DNA from: Chimonanthus salicifolius
Taxonomy: Eukaryota; Streptophyta; Magnoliopsida; Laurales; Calycanthaceae
DNA: 64,000 nt
Direction: 5' to 3'
Assembly: GCA_013350335.1 (NCBI GenBank)
Contig: CM023536.1
Location: 11,785,520 to 11,849,519, forward strand
A program made the translations under genes and the position numbers. Below, piece by piece: positions 24,645-36,096 of this stretch (its first letter is position 1; every line of letters starts with the position of its first letter). The notes beneath the pieces were generated by a model that was not told the DNA's origin, made no database searches, and worked only from the letters and a program-made list of their open reading frames with translations.

Positions 24645-25037
24645 ATGATGGTGAGAAGCACTCTGACTCACGTCGGAATACGAAGATCGTCGGACGACGA
24701 TGGCATCTCATTGTTCACGGCACAACATGTATGCATCGGCCATTGTTTCTTCTCAAACGGCAAAGATGGTATCATAGATGAAAGTGATGAGGAAATGGAA
24801 ATTGATGAGGAAGACATTGAGAGGTTATGCGAACAAGTTGGTCTACATTCATCTGACCATGGAGGATTAAAAGATTCAAATACAACAACTTCTGGCAACT
24901 GTGATACTGCAATGGTTCCTACTGAGCTACAGGCAAAGGATGTATGTAGTGAACGTGGCAGTGATGGGGAGGATGACACCAACATGGAAGAGTGCCACTC
25001 AGAAGAAATGACATCAAACGAACTGAGTAAAATATGA
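24645..25037 (+). pseudogene. Captured host-gene fragment, acidic (left arm)
   Basis: An open frame of 130 codons with a serine/acidic core, EEMEIDEEDIERLCEQVG. It matches, apart from substitutions, the right-arm copy at 35704-36096. The core faintly recalls an acidic stretch of phragmoplast-type (KIN-12) kinesins, but I cannot confirm this and assign no function. The open frame in both copies may simply reflect recent capture. It leads directly into the O-fucosyltransferase-like piece downstream, as if two exons or two genes had been joined without introns. Confidence 0.5.
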
Positions 25038-25093
25038 AAAAAACAAAGAAGAAGATGACATCTGCAAGGGGTGGAAGACTTTACATACAAACA

Positions 25094-25520
25094 ATCCAGA
25101 CAAGGAACAGAGGCATGGAAAATGTCCACTTACTCCTGAAGAGGTTGGTCTTATGCTGAGAGCATTGGGCTTTGGAAATGATGTTCACATTTATATGGCA
25201 TCTGGGGAGGTTTATGGTGAAGAAAAGACATTAGCACCCCTCAAAGCGCTGTTCCCTAAATTTCATTCGAAAGAAAACGTTAGCCAGCAAAGAGGAGCTG
25301 TTGCCATTTTCATCTCACATGACTGCACTGGATTTCATTGTTTGTGATGCGAGTGATGTGTTCGTGACAACCAACAATGGTAACATGGCAAGAATATTAG
25401 CAGGATGAAGTTACTCTCTATTTTTGAACCATGGAAACATGACCTGGGAAGCATTTGCCTCCAAGGTTTGCACTAATCAGAGAGGCTTCATAGGAGAAGA
25501 GATGACGGAAGAGCAGCAGC
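25094..25520 (+). pseudogene. Captured O-fucosyltransferase fragment (left arm)
   Basis: The frames give CPLTPEEVGLMLRALGFGND, then VHIYMASGEVYGEEKTLAPL, KALFPKFHSKE and, after frameshifts near 25290 and 25410, DFIVCDASDVFVTNNNGNMA and NMTWEAFASKV. These are the C-terminal catalytic-region motifs I know from the plant GDP-fucose protein O-fucosyltransferase family, membrane-bound enzymes of the secretory pathway. The N-terminal anchor and donor-binding region are missing. The run is uninterrupted by an obvious intron, which would fit capture from a spliced RNA. The right arm carries a second copy in opposite orientation. Confidence 0.75.
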
Positions 25521-26315
25521 CAGCGGCGCATGCTCACTGAAAGCAACAGGAATCGGTGGTATTGTAGAGACAAAAGAGAAGACAGCAGCAGAGAAGAAGG
25601 ACAGCCAGCTGAGATAGACAGTAGCAGTGAAGCAGCAGCCCAACCAAAATGCCGTTGGGGTTTTTACTCTCCCTCTGATATTACAGCTCGACAGATCTAG
25701 AGTTTGAAATCAGTGGTACTGCAAAAAAAGGAAGGATGAGAAAAACAACCGATTGAAGCTTTGGAGAGATGAGGATAAGATTGATTTTATATCGTCCAAA
25801 GAAGAAGGAAGATAAGATAAGGTAGCAGCTGGGAATTTGGATGAGAAGAGCTGTCTTAGCTGGAAAGAAAGGAAGGGTAAGGAAGATGAGAAGAGCGGAG
25901 AACGATAAGAAAGAGGCAGCTTCCGTGTAGCAGCTGGGAATTAGCCGAAAGCTGGGAACATGGAAGGAAGGATAAGGAGAGCTGCCGTGTAGCAGCTGGG
26001 TTTCAAGAAGATAGAAAAGATAGCAGGGAGAAGAAAAGATAATGAGAGATAAGAAGAAGAAAAGATAAAGAAGAGATAGAGTTAACCGATTACAGAGAAG
26101 AAAAAAGGGGATAAAGATAAAAGACTTTGAAAAAAGAGTTATCTGCCGATGAAGGGATAAGGAGAAAGGAAGGAAGAAAGATAAGAAGAAAAGGATCAAG
26201 TAACCGATGCCAAGAAAGGAAGGAAAAAAGATAAGAAGATATGTTAGCCGAGATTTTGAAATGGGTCTTATCCCGATTGAATTTGAAGGAGTCTCTTATC
26301 TCAAACCTTCTCTTC

Positions 26316-26322
26316 TATAAAT
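26316..26322 (+). promoter_or_regulatory. TATA box, inner end of the left arm
   Basis: TATAAAT about 40 bp before the inner end of the left arm, pointing inward. Its mirror copy lies at 34392-34398 in the right arm. Confidence 0.45.
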
Positions 26323-26357
26323 TCACATGTTTGAGACCATTGAAGGTTGAAACGGAC

Positions 26358-29300
26358 TGTCGGGCCCGGAACGCGACTGATTTTTTTTTTTTTTTGAAGA
26401 TAAACAGAACCACAAGCATTCTTACTGGGCCGGATCAACAGTTACGCCCAGCGGTTACACATTAGACCGTCAAGTGGACTCAAACTTGTACCATATGCTT
26501 CCCAAAGACCAAGATATAACAACATCAATACATAACATGCTCAAATCAAAACCAACATTGATTAATACAACGCAAAATAAAATCACTTATTGATTCATCA
26601 TTCAAAAGCATTGTCTCCAAAGGCAACATAGCCTATTACATCAAATGGATATAAATTAAGTACCACATCTGGTACAAAAAAAGGACAATGATTCCAAGAA
26701 CCAACAGGGAAAGATCAGGGCATTCCTCTCCGGGGAAATCCCAAAACACTGCTTTAACTTAATCGCCCTAAGCCTGAAAGAGAGGGTCCTCCTCCTCGGG
26801 TTCATCGCCTGAAAGGTGAGTGGTGTGAGCTAGCTAGCCCAGTGAAGGATAATTAACAATGCAAATTAAGTAAATACAAAACAGGTTAGCAACAGTTCAA
26901 TATCACAGGCTTGATAACAATAAGTATAATCTCAAAATAATATGTCAACATCATTAAACCACTGCCATTATCCACCGTAACGCCTGCCGACTACACTGAG
27001 ACAAGTATTAAGTCCCGACACGGTCAAAATACATCCTTGCAAGTACATCTCCGGCTCTTAAACGTAGCCGATACTGACACCCTCAAGTCAGCAACTGACG
27101 ACAGCATGGACCGCCCATGGTCCAGTAGACATAAACCATCTCTCATATGGCCGATATTGGTTCAATAGCCCAGGTACGTGGAAGCAGTCTCACATACACA
27201 TACGATCAACATCATAATACCATAATCATCACAGCACTCTTACCATAGTGCACCATGTATAGGCACATGAGTGGGTTCATCAAAACCGAAACCACTCATT
27301 GCTCAATATAACACCTGTTTACAAAATCTGCAGAGTTAAGTTCCCTCACCGTGATCGTGTGATTACGCGGTCTCTGTTCAAACATCATACAAGTGCACAA
27401 TCAATATACATAACAGATACGTACATATACGTAGTATTTGGAAATCACACGTTTTCCCACAAAATATCTAGGGCTCATGGAATTGAGTCTCATACTTGGT
27501 TTTTATCATTTTTAAATCATTCACAAGATAATAATATAGTAAAAAGGGGCTCAGTCCAAACTCATATTGTCTTCTGGGCATGGACCAGATTGACTTATTG
27601 AGTTAGGTCTAGATCCTCGGGTCACTTCTCGGTTGTCTTCTGGATAGGACCAGAGCTGACATTTTGAGTAGGCATCGAGGTCACCCAGTACCCGACTATA
27701 GTGTCGTCCTGAAAGTGAATCACTCAGTTCCCGACTAGTGTTGGACTGAAAGCGGATACAATAGTATTTACACTATAAATAATAAGAGAAAGGGGTTAGT
27801 ACAGTTTTAATTAACAAAAAGGGGTACTAATCATCACATCACATAATCTAACAAAATAATATATTTTTTTGAATAAAATAATAATATTTAATTATTTAAT
27901 TATTTATTCATTTTTTTTTCAATGGGAACCAACATTTAAAATCATAAGCAACTATAATCTCAAATAATTTTTTTTTGAATAAAATAATAATATTTAATTA
28001 TTTAATTATTTATTCATTTTTTTTTCAATGGGAACCAACATTTCAAAACATGAGCAACCATAATATCAAATAACATTTTTTTTTTAATAAAATAATAATA
28101 ATATATATTTTTTTTCTTCTTCTTCTTCCCGGTTTACTGTCTGCAACAGACAGTGAACGGCGACCGTGAACAGTAAAATCAAAAATGGGAAAAAGGGCTA
28201 TTTTCTAGACTCGGTTTTTACATCTGACCGGTCCGATGGATTCCTCCGGGAGTCCTCTTTCCATAGGGAGAGGTTTGGAGCTTTGAAACTCAGTGAGCCA
28301 TCCGATCTTAACACCGGAAGCTCACTGATACGAGGAACCCTAAAATTTTCCCTAAATTTGAAATCGTTTTTCTCACTGAAAACAGAGCCAAATTCAAAAA
28401 ATTTTTATTCAAAACCGATCGAAATTGAAAGGGGAATGCAGTGGTTACCTTGAATTGAATTCCTGGGCTGAAAATCTGGATTTTTGAAAAATTTTCCCTA
28501 AGCTACTGTTACTGAAAAAAAAAAGCTTAAAGGCTCGGCTGTGGGTTTCTGCAAGAGAGCGAAGGGAGAAGGGAGAAGAGAAGCTGGGAGTTAAAACCGA
28601 AGATTGAGCCGGAATTTATACATTTTTTGGCCGGGAAATCCGGCGCACGCGCGATGGGATGGGACGATGGCGAATCGCTTGAAAATAGGGCAGCAGGGCA
28701 CGCCGCACGCGGCTGATGGTGCTACAGTAACAGCAGGTTTTCTGCTGTTTGCAAATCAGCCCTCCAAGTTTTTCTAAATTGTAGAAAGGGCCCCATTTTG
28801 ATAAAAACTGGATTTTTAACTAAAAAAATAATTTTAAAAGCTCAAAAATTTAATCCAACCTTACAGATAGGTTGGGTTTTAAAAATCTTAATCACCATAA
28901 AATTTTTGGAATTTAACTCTTATTAAAAATTATTTATTTAAATAAAAACCATAAATTTACACTATTTACTTAAATAAAGAATTGTTAAAATAAACAATTT
29001 AGAGACATCATTTTGAGATGAAATGAAATATCTTGATCATTTTTAAAATGGTCTAACATCAAACACCATTTTCAAAATTTATCTCCTTTCTGAAAATATT
29101 TTAAATAATTAAAACTCCCTTTCGGGGTTTTGACGGGCGATATTTAAATATCATTTTCTGAAAATAATTTTATTTTAAAATCAGAAATGTAAATCCTTCA
29201 TTAAAGAGAACATTATTCACCAATAATATTTACAAAATTACACAATTTATAAAATATACATAACAAGCGGCAAATTACCAAAATGCCCCTCCAGCTCGAC

Positions 29301-29439
29301 GAGCTAAATCACTGAGTTTTCGGGCTCAGATCGGGCCAAACTTGGGCTTTCCTCGAAGCCCTAACCAAAATCTCCGAGATTAATCGGTTAAACAAACTTA
29401 ACGAATTAAAACACGCCTAATCTGGGTGAGGGTATTACA
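26358..29439 (-). repeat. 3' LTR of the Tekay-like element
   Basis: It starts on the minus strand at TGTAATACCCTCACCC and ends CGGGCCCGACA. Within it, 27871-27976 and 27977-28086 are a direct 106-bp tandem duplication. A TGAACAGT word lies near 28168. Its first 200 bp resemble the solo LTR at 571. A 95-codon plus frame at 28166 is incidental. Confidence 0.85.
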
Positions 29440-29499
29440 TCCTACCCCCCTAAAAGAAAATTTCGTCCCGAAATTTAAAACAAACACTACCTTCTTGGC

Positions 29500-31600
29500 C
29501 TATGAACAAGCCAGGGTACAGCTTCTGCATCGTCGATTTAGGTTCCCACGTCTCATGTTACACGTCGCGATGTTGCCACAGCACTCGCACTAGAGGTATA
29601 GACTTCCTCCTGAGCTCTTGAGTCCGACGTTCTAGAATCTTGACTGGTACTTCTTCAAAAGTTAGGTTTCTGACACTTCGATCTCTTCAAAACTGATCAC
29701 ATGCGACAGGTCAGGCTCATACTTCCTTAACATAGACACGTGGAACGTACTATGCACTCTCTCCAAAGCTTGAGGAAGATCCAACTGATAGGCTACTTCA
29801 CCTATCCTCTTTAAGATCTCAAAGTGTCCAACATATCGAGGTGATAGTTTTCCTTTGCGCACGAACCGCTGCACTCCATGACGTGGTGCCACACGTAAGA
29901 AAACTCGGTCGCCAACTGCAAACTCCAAAGGTCGTCGCCTTTTGTCAGCATAACTCTTTTGTCTGCTCTGGGCTGTCTTGAGATGCTGTCTGATCACTTC
30001 AACTTGCTCTGACGTCTCACGCACTAGATCAGGTCCTAGCAGCGCTTTGTCTCCTACCTCTGTCCAACAAAGAGGTGACCTGCAAGGTCTGCCATACAGA
30101 GCCTCGTAGGGTGCCATCTGCACACTGGAGTGATAACTGTTGTTGTAGACGAACTCGATCAAAGGTAAGTGATCTTCCCAACTTCCCTGCATATCCATCA
30201 CACAAGCACTTAGCATATCCTCTAAGGTTTGAATCGTTCTCTCTGACTGACCATCCGTCTGAGGGTAAAAAGCGGTGCTAAAGCACAACTTAGTCCCTAA
30301 TGCTTCTTGCAATCCTTGCCAAAACCTTGACACGAACCTCGGGTCTCTATCAGATACAATGGATACAGGCACTCCATGCAATCTGACTATCTCCTTCAAA
30401 TACAATCTGCTTAGAGTAGCCAAAGAATCCGTCTTCTTGATTGGTAGGAAGTGAGCTGACTTTGTCAATCGATCGACTGTTACCCAAATAGCATCGTTCT
30501 TTTTAGGAGACTTAGGAAAACCAGTTACAAAATCCATCGTGATATGCTCCCACTTCCATTCAGCCACTTCCAAAGGTTGCATTTTTCCGCCAGGTCGTTG
30601 ATGTTTCGCCTTCACTTGTTGACAAGTTAGGCACTTGGACACAAAATCTGCTACTTCGCGCTTCATACCTTTCCACCAGAAAAGTCGCCGCAAGTCATGA
30701 TACATCTTCGTACCACCGGGATGCACCGCAAAGCGAGATCGATGAAAGTGATCAAGCACCTTCCTCCTGCACTCGTCCGACTTTGGTACAAACAGTCTAT
30801 CTTTGAAAGTCAAACTTCCGTCCGCTTTGATCTTCCAATCCTCTAGAGTCGTTCCTCCTGAAAGCTGAGTCGCCAACTCTTTTGCTTCTGGGTCGCTCTG
30901 TTGTCCTTCCAACACCAATCCAACTACCTCGGGTTGCAGAACCAAACTATGGATTCTTGCTGACCCGCTTCTTTCGATCAGCTCCAGATCGTACTCGGAC
31001 AGAACTTCGAGCATCTTCCACTGCAAGGATGCCATCCTCGCCACGTCGCTGTGAGACTTCCTGCTCAAGGCATCGGCCACCACGTTGGCTTTCCCTGGGT
31101 GATAGGAGAGAATGAAGTCATAATCTCCCAGGTACTCTATCCATCTTCGCTGCCTCATATTCAAGTCTTTCTGAGTGAAGATATACTTGAGACTATGGTG
31201 ATCAGAAAACACATTGAATTTCTCACCATATAAGTAATGTCTCCACAACTTTAACGAGAATACAACGGCTACCAAATCCAAATCATGAGTCGGGTAGTTC
31301 TGCTCATGTCCCTTCAATTGCCTGAAACCATAAGCTAGTACCTTCCCCTCTTGTATCAGTACACAACCTAAACCAAACTTGGACGCGTTGCAATAAACAT
31401 CGTAACCTCGTCCTTGCTCGGGTGTCACCAACACTGGAGACGTCGTCAATTTCTCCTTCAGCTCCTGGAATGCTTTCTCACAAGCTTCACTCCATTCGAA
31501 CTTGACGTTCTTCCTCGTCAGCCGAGTAATCGGCACCGCGATCTGAGAGAGTGTAGGATAAACTTTCGGTAATATCCTGCTAATCCCAGAAAGCTCCGGA
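29500..31600 (-). pseudogene. Gypsy RNase H, integrase and chromodomain remnant
   Basis: The frame from about 31600 down to 29662 carries RNase H (DVYCNASKFGLGCVL, DHHSLKYIF, ADALSRKS). Next comes the integrase zinc finger (HFHRSRFAVHPGGTKM, CLTCQQ) and the core catalytic triad in MDFVTGFP, VSDRDPRF and GQSERTIQTLE. A GPY/F-like C-terminus ends in HSTFHVSMLRKY. After FEEIEVSET a frameshift at about 29665 leads to chromodomain-like PVKILERRTQELRRK and IPLVRVLWQ, with a further stop. The enzyme region is nearly intact; the chromodomain that would target heterochromatin is broken. Confidence 0.88.
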
Positions 31601-32210
31601 TCTCGAACACGCTCTTGGGACTCTCCCAAGTCTTCACGGTCTCTATCTTTGCTGGATCTACCGAGATTCCTCCTGGAGACACCACATGTCCCAGAAACTG
31701 CACTTGAGTCAACCAAAACTCACACTTGCTCAGCTTAACGAACGGCTGATGCTCCCGAAGAGTCTGAAGAACAATCGGTAGATGACGCTCATGCTCCTCT
31801 TCTGATGACGAAAAGATCAAGATATCGTCGATGAAGACTATCACGAACTCTCGCAGATACGGTCGAAACACGCGATTCATCAAGTCCATGAACATGGCTG
31901 GCGCGTTCATCAAACCGAAAGGCATCACAACAAACTCGTACAAGCCATACTGCGTCCGAAAAGCAGTCTTTGGAATGTCCTCCTCTCGAATCCGTAACTG
32001 ATGGTAACCCGACCTCAAATCGATTTTCGAAAAACACTTCGATCCCCTCAAAAGATCAAAGAGGTCGTCTATTCTAGGCAACAGATATTTATTCTTAATA
32101 GTTACCTGGTTAAGCCGTCGGTAATCTATACACATCCTCATCGATCCATCCTTCTTTTTCACAAAGAGAGCAGGTGCGCCCCACGGCGAGTTGCTCTGAC
32201 GGATAAAACC
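31518..32210 (-). pseudogene. Gypsy reverse transcriptase
   Basis: Visible RT motifs are [55 protein letters not shown] and the catalytic FIDDIL, then [12 protein letters not shown] and [11 protein letters not shown]. Frame changes at both ends separate it from the protease frame (near 32200) and the RNase H frame (near 31560). The element cannot now make one polyprotein. Confidence 0.88.
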
Positions 32211-32227
32211 AAGACTAAGAAGCTCTT

Positions 32228-33520
32228 CTACTGCGTAGCTGGCTCTCTCTGCTCTGCCGGCCCCATCCGATAAGGTGCCATGGAAATTGGAGATGTTCCT
32301 GGCTGTAGATCTATAACAAACTCTATCTCTCGGCCTGGAGGTAGCCCAGCCAACTGGTCAGGAAAAACATCCATAAACTCACACACCACCCGAGGAGCAA
32401 CAGACTCTACACCACCTACATCTTCCCAACCCATGTTTGCCACCACACTACCGGGATACACCCTAATGCCAGAGAAAGTGATTCTCATCCTTTCATAGGG
32501 TACCAACTTCTCCATAAACCTCTCATCGGTTGAGGAGACCCCACAAATTCTCCTCTGAGAGCAGTCTATCAAGACTCCAAAAACAGATAACCAATCCACA
32601 CCAAGGATGATGTCAAAGTCCGTCATTTCCAGAACCAGAAAATCATAGGACAACTCCACTCCGCTAATCTTCAAAACACAAGATCTACACTCTTGGTTTG
32701 CCAAAGCCTTCTTACCCAAAGATGAAACTACCATTAGCGGGTTAACTACTTCTACAGGTTTCAAACCCAATCTAATACAATAAGTTCTAGAGATAAAGGA
32801 ATGCGAAGCACCGGTATCAAACAACACTCGAGCCAAAAGACTGAAAAGATTAAGGGTACCTTCCATCACCGTGTTCTTCACTGGTTCTTCCTTCTGAGTC
32901 CCAATCGAGTAGACTCTCCCTTGAGGACGCCCTCGTCCTCTCCCATGATCGTTCTGAGGTGGTCCGTTCCTCGGTGTCGTTGATCCTCTGGAAGCCTGCT
33001 GAGAACCTCTGCAGACAGACGGCTGTGTCACAGAGTAGGAAACTCCTGCACCTTGCGAAGGTGCCGTCTTACCAGAAAAAGGACAATTCTTGAACAGGTG
33101 CCTGGTCTGCTGGCAGTGAAAACAAGCCCTCTCTCCCTTGGATTGACAGAACCTAGAAGTATGCCCAAGCTGATTGCAGGTGTAGCACACGACTGGCCGA
33201 GAGTCAGACCGACTTGACTGGCCCACATTAGGTTGGCTCTTCCTGAAGAAATGCCTCTTCTGCTGGTTGAACCTCGCATTCTTGTTGGAAGAAGGTTTCT
33301 AAGAGCTGTCAGTGCTCCGGTTGATGGAGTCAACCGCTTCCACCTTTGAAGCTCGATCGATGATCTCCTCCAAAGTGTTGAACACTAGGCCGGCCACTTG
33401 CCGCTGCAGGATGGGTCTAAGTCCGTTCTTGAAATGCTGGATCTTCTCCTCCTCATTGGCTGCAATCCACGACACAAACTGCATCAGGTCGATATAGCGC
33501 ATGGCATACTGTGCCACTGT
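32228..33520 (-). pseudogene. Gypsy gag (partial) and protease
   Basis: From high to low coordinates: the C-terminal part of gag (MRYIDLMQFVSWIAANEEEK, LRPILQRQVAGLVF), a frameshift near 33300, and two CCHC knuckles (CYTCNQLGHTSRFC and CFHCQQTRHLFKNC). Next is the aspartic protease with VLFDTGASHSFIS, ending in a stop after a truncated linker. The N-terminal half of gag is lost at the 33520 breakpoint. Confidence 0.85.
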
Positions 33521-33524
33521 ATCT

Positions 33525-33658
33525 AGATTATAACTATATGTTTTAGAAAATTATTTTATTAAAGGGAAATCCACAAATTATATGTACGAAATAAAAAATG
33601 ACACTATTAAAATAATGTGATTTAATAAAATAATTTCTAAAACATATAGTTATAATCT
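33525..33658. repeat. 39-bp inverted repeat at the truncation point
   Basis: 33525-33563 and 33621-33658 are reverse complements with a single 1-bp indel, separated by about 57 bp. The hairpin begins 5 bp after recognisable gag sequence stops. It could be a small MITE or a template-switch scar from the rearrangement that removed the element's 5' end. Confidence 0.75.
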
Positions 33659-33659
33659 T

Positions 33660-34358
33660 AATTTAGCACACTAATTAATCGATTATCTAGTTTTCATGTA
33701 AATTTAAGAGACAAATAAAATGTTTCTAACTTAGTTAAATTGTTTTGTTGATTTTTAAGAAAGAATAAAATAAATCAATAATAATAAATTGTTTACATAT
33801 TTTACAATGGAATCGGGACAAATATCGAAGGCGGCATGTTATCCTATTTAAAAATAAAATCATGGCCTAGACTATGAAATATTCTGGAATTATAAAATAT
33901 AATTTAAGTTCATCATTTATTAAAATTCTAATTAGAATAATTATGTCGTCCATTAAATCGGAAATTTTCAATTCAAGCCTTAGGCTTGAGCGAGATTTGA
34001 ACTTGCATTTTTGAGATCTAAAATAAACCGTTCTTGAAAAGAACCTTAGACTGAAAAATTGGTCAAGTCCCACTGATCCTAAAAGGGGTTCTACTTTTCC
34101 TTGAAAAATTCTAAAATTAATTTGTTTCATAAAGTTCATAAAAAGAATTAAAATAAAATTAAAAACCATCATTATCAAATATTCAATAATTGAGAATAAC
34201 ATAAATCTAAACAAACCGCCATGAATTTCATTTAAAAATTTGGAAATGAAATGCAATCTTTTGGACTTTACATAAAAATAAAAATAAATAACTTAAAAAA
34301 AATTAAATATTTTTTCTCTGTCTTTGGTCGTCCAACTTCAGTCCCTTTGACGTCTTGC
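33660..34358. other. AT-rich interior of the inverted-arm element
   Basis: About 700 bp of AT-rich DNA without coding motifs. It is bounded by the hairpin on one side and the right arm on the other. If the arms are LTR-like, this is the only surviving original interior. Confidence 0.45.
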
Positions 34359-35224
34359 CCGTTTCAACCTTCAATGGCCTCAAATACATGAATTTATAGA
34401 AGAAAAGGGATGAGATAAGAGACCCCTTCAAATGCAATCGGGATAAGACCCATTTCAAAATCTCGGCTAACACATCTTCTTATCTTTTTTCCTTCCTTTC
34501 TTAGCATCGGTTACTTGATCCTTTTCTTCTCATCTTTCTTCCTTCCTTTCTCCTTATCCCTTCATCGGCAGATAACTCTTTTTTCAAAGTCTTTTATCTT
34601 TATCCCCTTTTTTTCTTCTATGTAATCGGTTAACTCTATCTCTTCTTTATCTTTTCTTCTTCTTATCTCTCCTTATCTTTTCTTCTCCATGCTGTCTTTT
34701 CTATTTTCTTGAAACCCAGTTGCTACACGACAGCTCTCCTTATCCTTCCTGCCATGTTCCCAGCTGCTACCAAGCAACTGCCTCTTTCTTATCCTTCTCT
34801 GCTCTTCTCATCTTCCTTATCCTTCCTTTCTTTCCAGCTAAGGCAGCTCTTCTCATCCAAATTCCCAGCTGCTACCTTATCTTATCTTTCTTCTTCTTTG
34901 GACGATCTGAAATCAATCTTATCCTCATCTCTCCAAAGCTTCAATCGGTTGTTTTTCTCATCCTTCCTTTTTCTGCGGTACCACTGATTTCAAGCTCTGG
35001 ATCTGTCGGGCTGTAATATCAGAGGGAGAGTAAAAACCCCATCAGCATTTTGGTTGGGCTACTGCTTCCACTGCTGCTGTCCATCTCAGCTGGCTACCCT
35101 TCTTCTCTGCTGCTGTCTTCTCAGCTAGCTGCCCTTCTTCTCTGCTACTGTCTTCTCTTTTGTCTCTACAATACCACCGATTCCTACTACTTTCAGTGAG
35201 CATGCGCCTCTAGCTGCTGGTCTT

Positions 35225-35650
35225 CCGTCATCTCTTCTCCTATGAAGCCCCTCTGATTAGTGCGAACCTTGGAGGCAAATGCTTCCCAGGTCATGTTTCC
35301 ATGGTTCAAAAACAGAGTAACTTCATCCTGCTAATATTCTTGCCATGTTACCATTATTGGTCGTCACGAACACATCACTCTCATCACAAACAATGAAATC
35401 CAGTGCCGTCATGTGAGACGAAAATGAGGAAAATGGCAACAACTCCTCTTTGCTGGCTAAAGTTTTCTTTCGAATGAAATCTAAGGAACAGTGCTTTGAG
35501 GGGTGCTAATGTCTTTTCTCTACCATAAACCTCCCCAGATGCCACATAAATGTGAGACATCATTTCCAAAGCCCAATGCTCTCAGCATAAGACCAACCTC
35601 TTTAGGAGAAAGTGGACATTTTCCATGCCTCTGTTCCTTGTCTGGATTGC
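35225..35650 (-). pseudogene. Captured O-fucosyltransferase fragment (right arm)
   Basis: The inverted partner of the fragment at 25094-25520. The minus strand reads ALGFGNDVSHIYVASGEVYG-like text through frameshifts, then APLKALFLRFHSKEN and the VTNNNG region. It retains VASGEVYG where the left copy has MASGEVYG, so it is closer to the usual family motif here. Confidence 0.72.
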
Positions 35651-35703
35651 TTGTATGTAAAGTCTTCCACCTCTTGCAGATGTCATCTTCTTCTTTGTTT
35701 TTT

Positions 35704-36096
35704 TCATATTTTACTCAGTTCGTTTGATGTCATTTCTTCTGAGTGGCACTCTTCCATGTTGGTGTCATCCTCTCCATCACTGCCACGTTCACTACATACA
35801 TCCTTTGCCTGCAGCTCAGTAGGAACCATTGCAGTATCACAGTTGCCAGAAGTTGTTGTATTTGAATCTTTTAATCCTCCATGGTCAGATGAATGCAGAC
35901 CAACTTGTTCGCATAACCTCTCAATGTCTTCCTCATCAATTTCCATTTCCTCATCACTGTCATCTATGATACCATCTTTGCAGTTTGAGAAGAAACAATG
36001 GCCAATCCATACATGTTGTGCCGTGAGCAATGAGATGCCGTCGCCGTCCGACGATCTTCGTATTCCGACGTGAGTCGGAGTGCTTCTCACCATCAT
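35704..36096 (-). pseudogene. Captured host-gene fragment, acidic (right arm)
   Basis: The inverted partner of 24645-25037: 130 codons, open, with about eight amino-acid differences near the N-terminus (for example SDGDG for SDDDG) and an identical C-terminal half. Function not recognised. Confidence 0.5.

Larger units (their letters stand above)
26358..33520 (-). mobile_element. Tekay-like Gypsy chromovirus, 5'-truncated
   Basis: On the minus strand the order is gag (partial), protease, RT, RNase H, integrase, degraded chromodomain, polypurine tract (CTTTTAGGGGGGTAGGA, 29440-29458) and a 3.08-kb 3' LTR (26358-29439). The order with integrase last, and the C-terminal chromodomain remnant, place it among chromoviruses. 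The KFEWSEACEKAFQELK and RRWIEYLGDYDF motifs suggest Tekay/Del. The 5' LTR, primer-binding site and N-terminal gag are missing; sequence identity stops at about 33520. It inserted at the inner edge of the left inverted arm (candidate TSD CGGAC at 26353-26357, with no partner because of the truncation). Confidence 0.85.
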
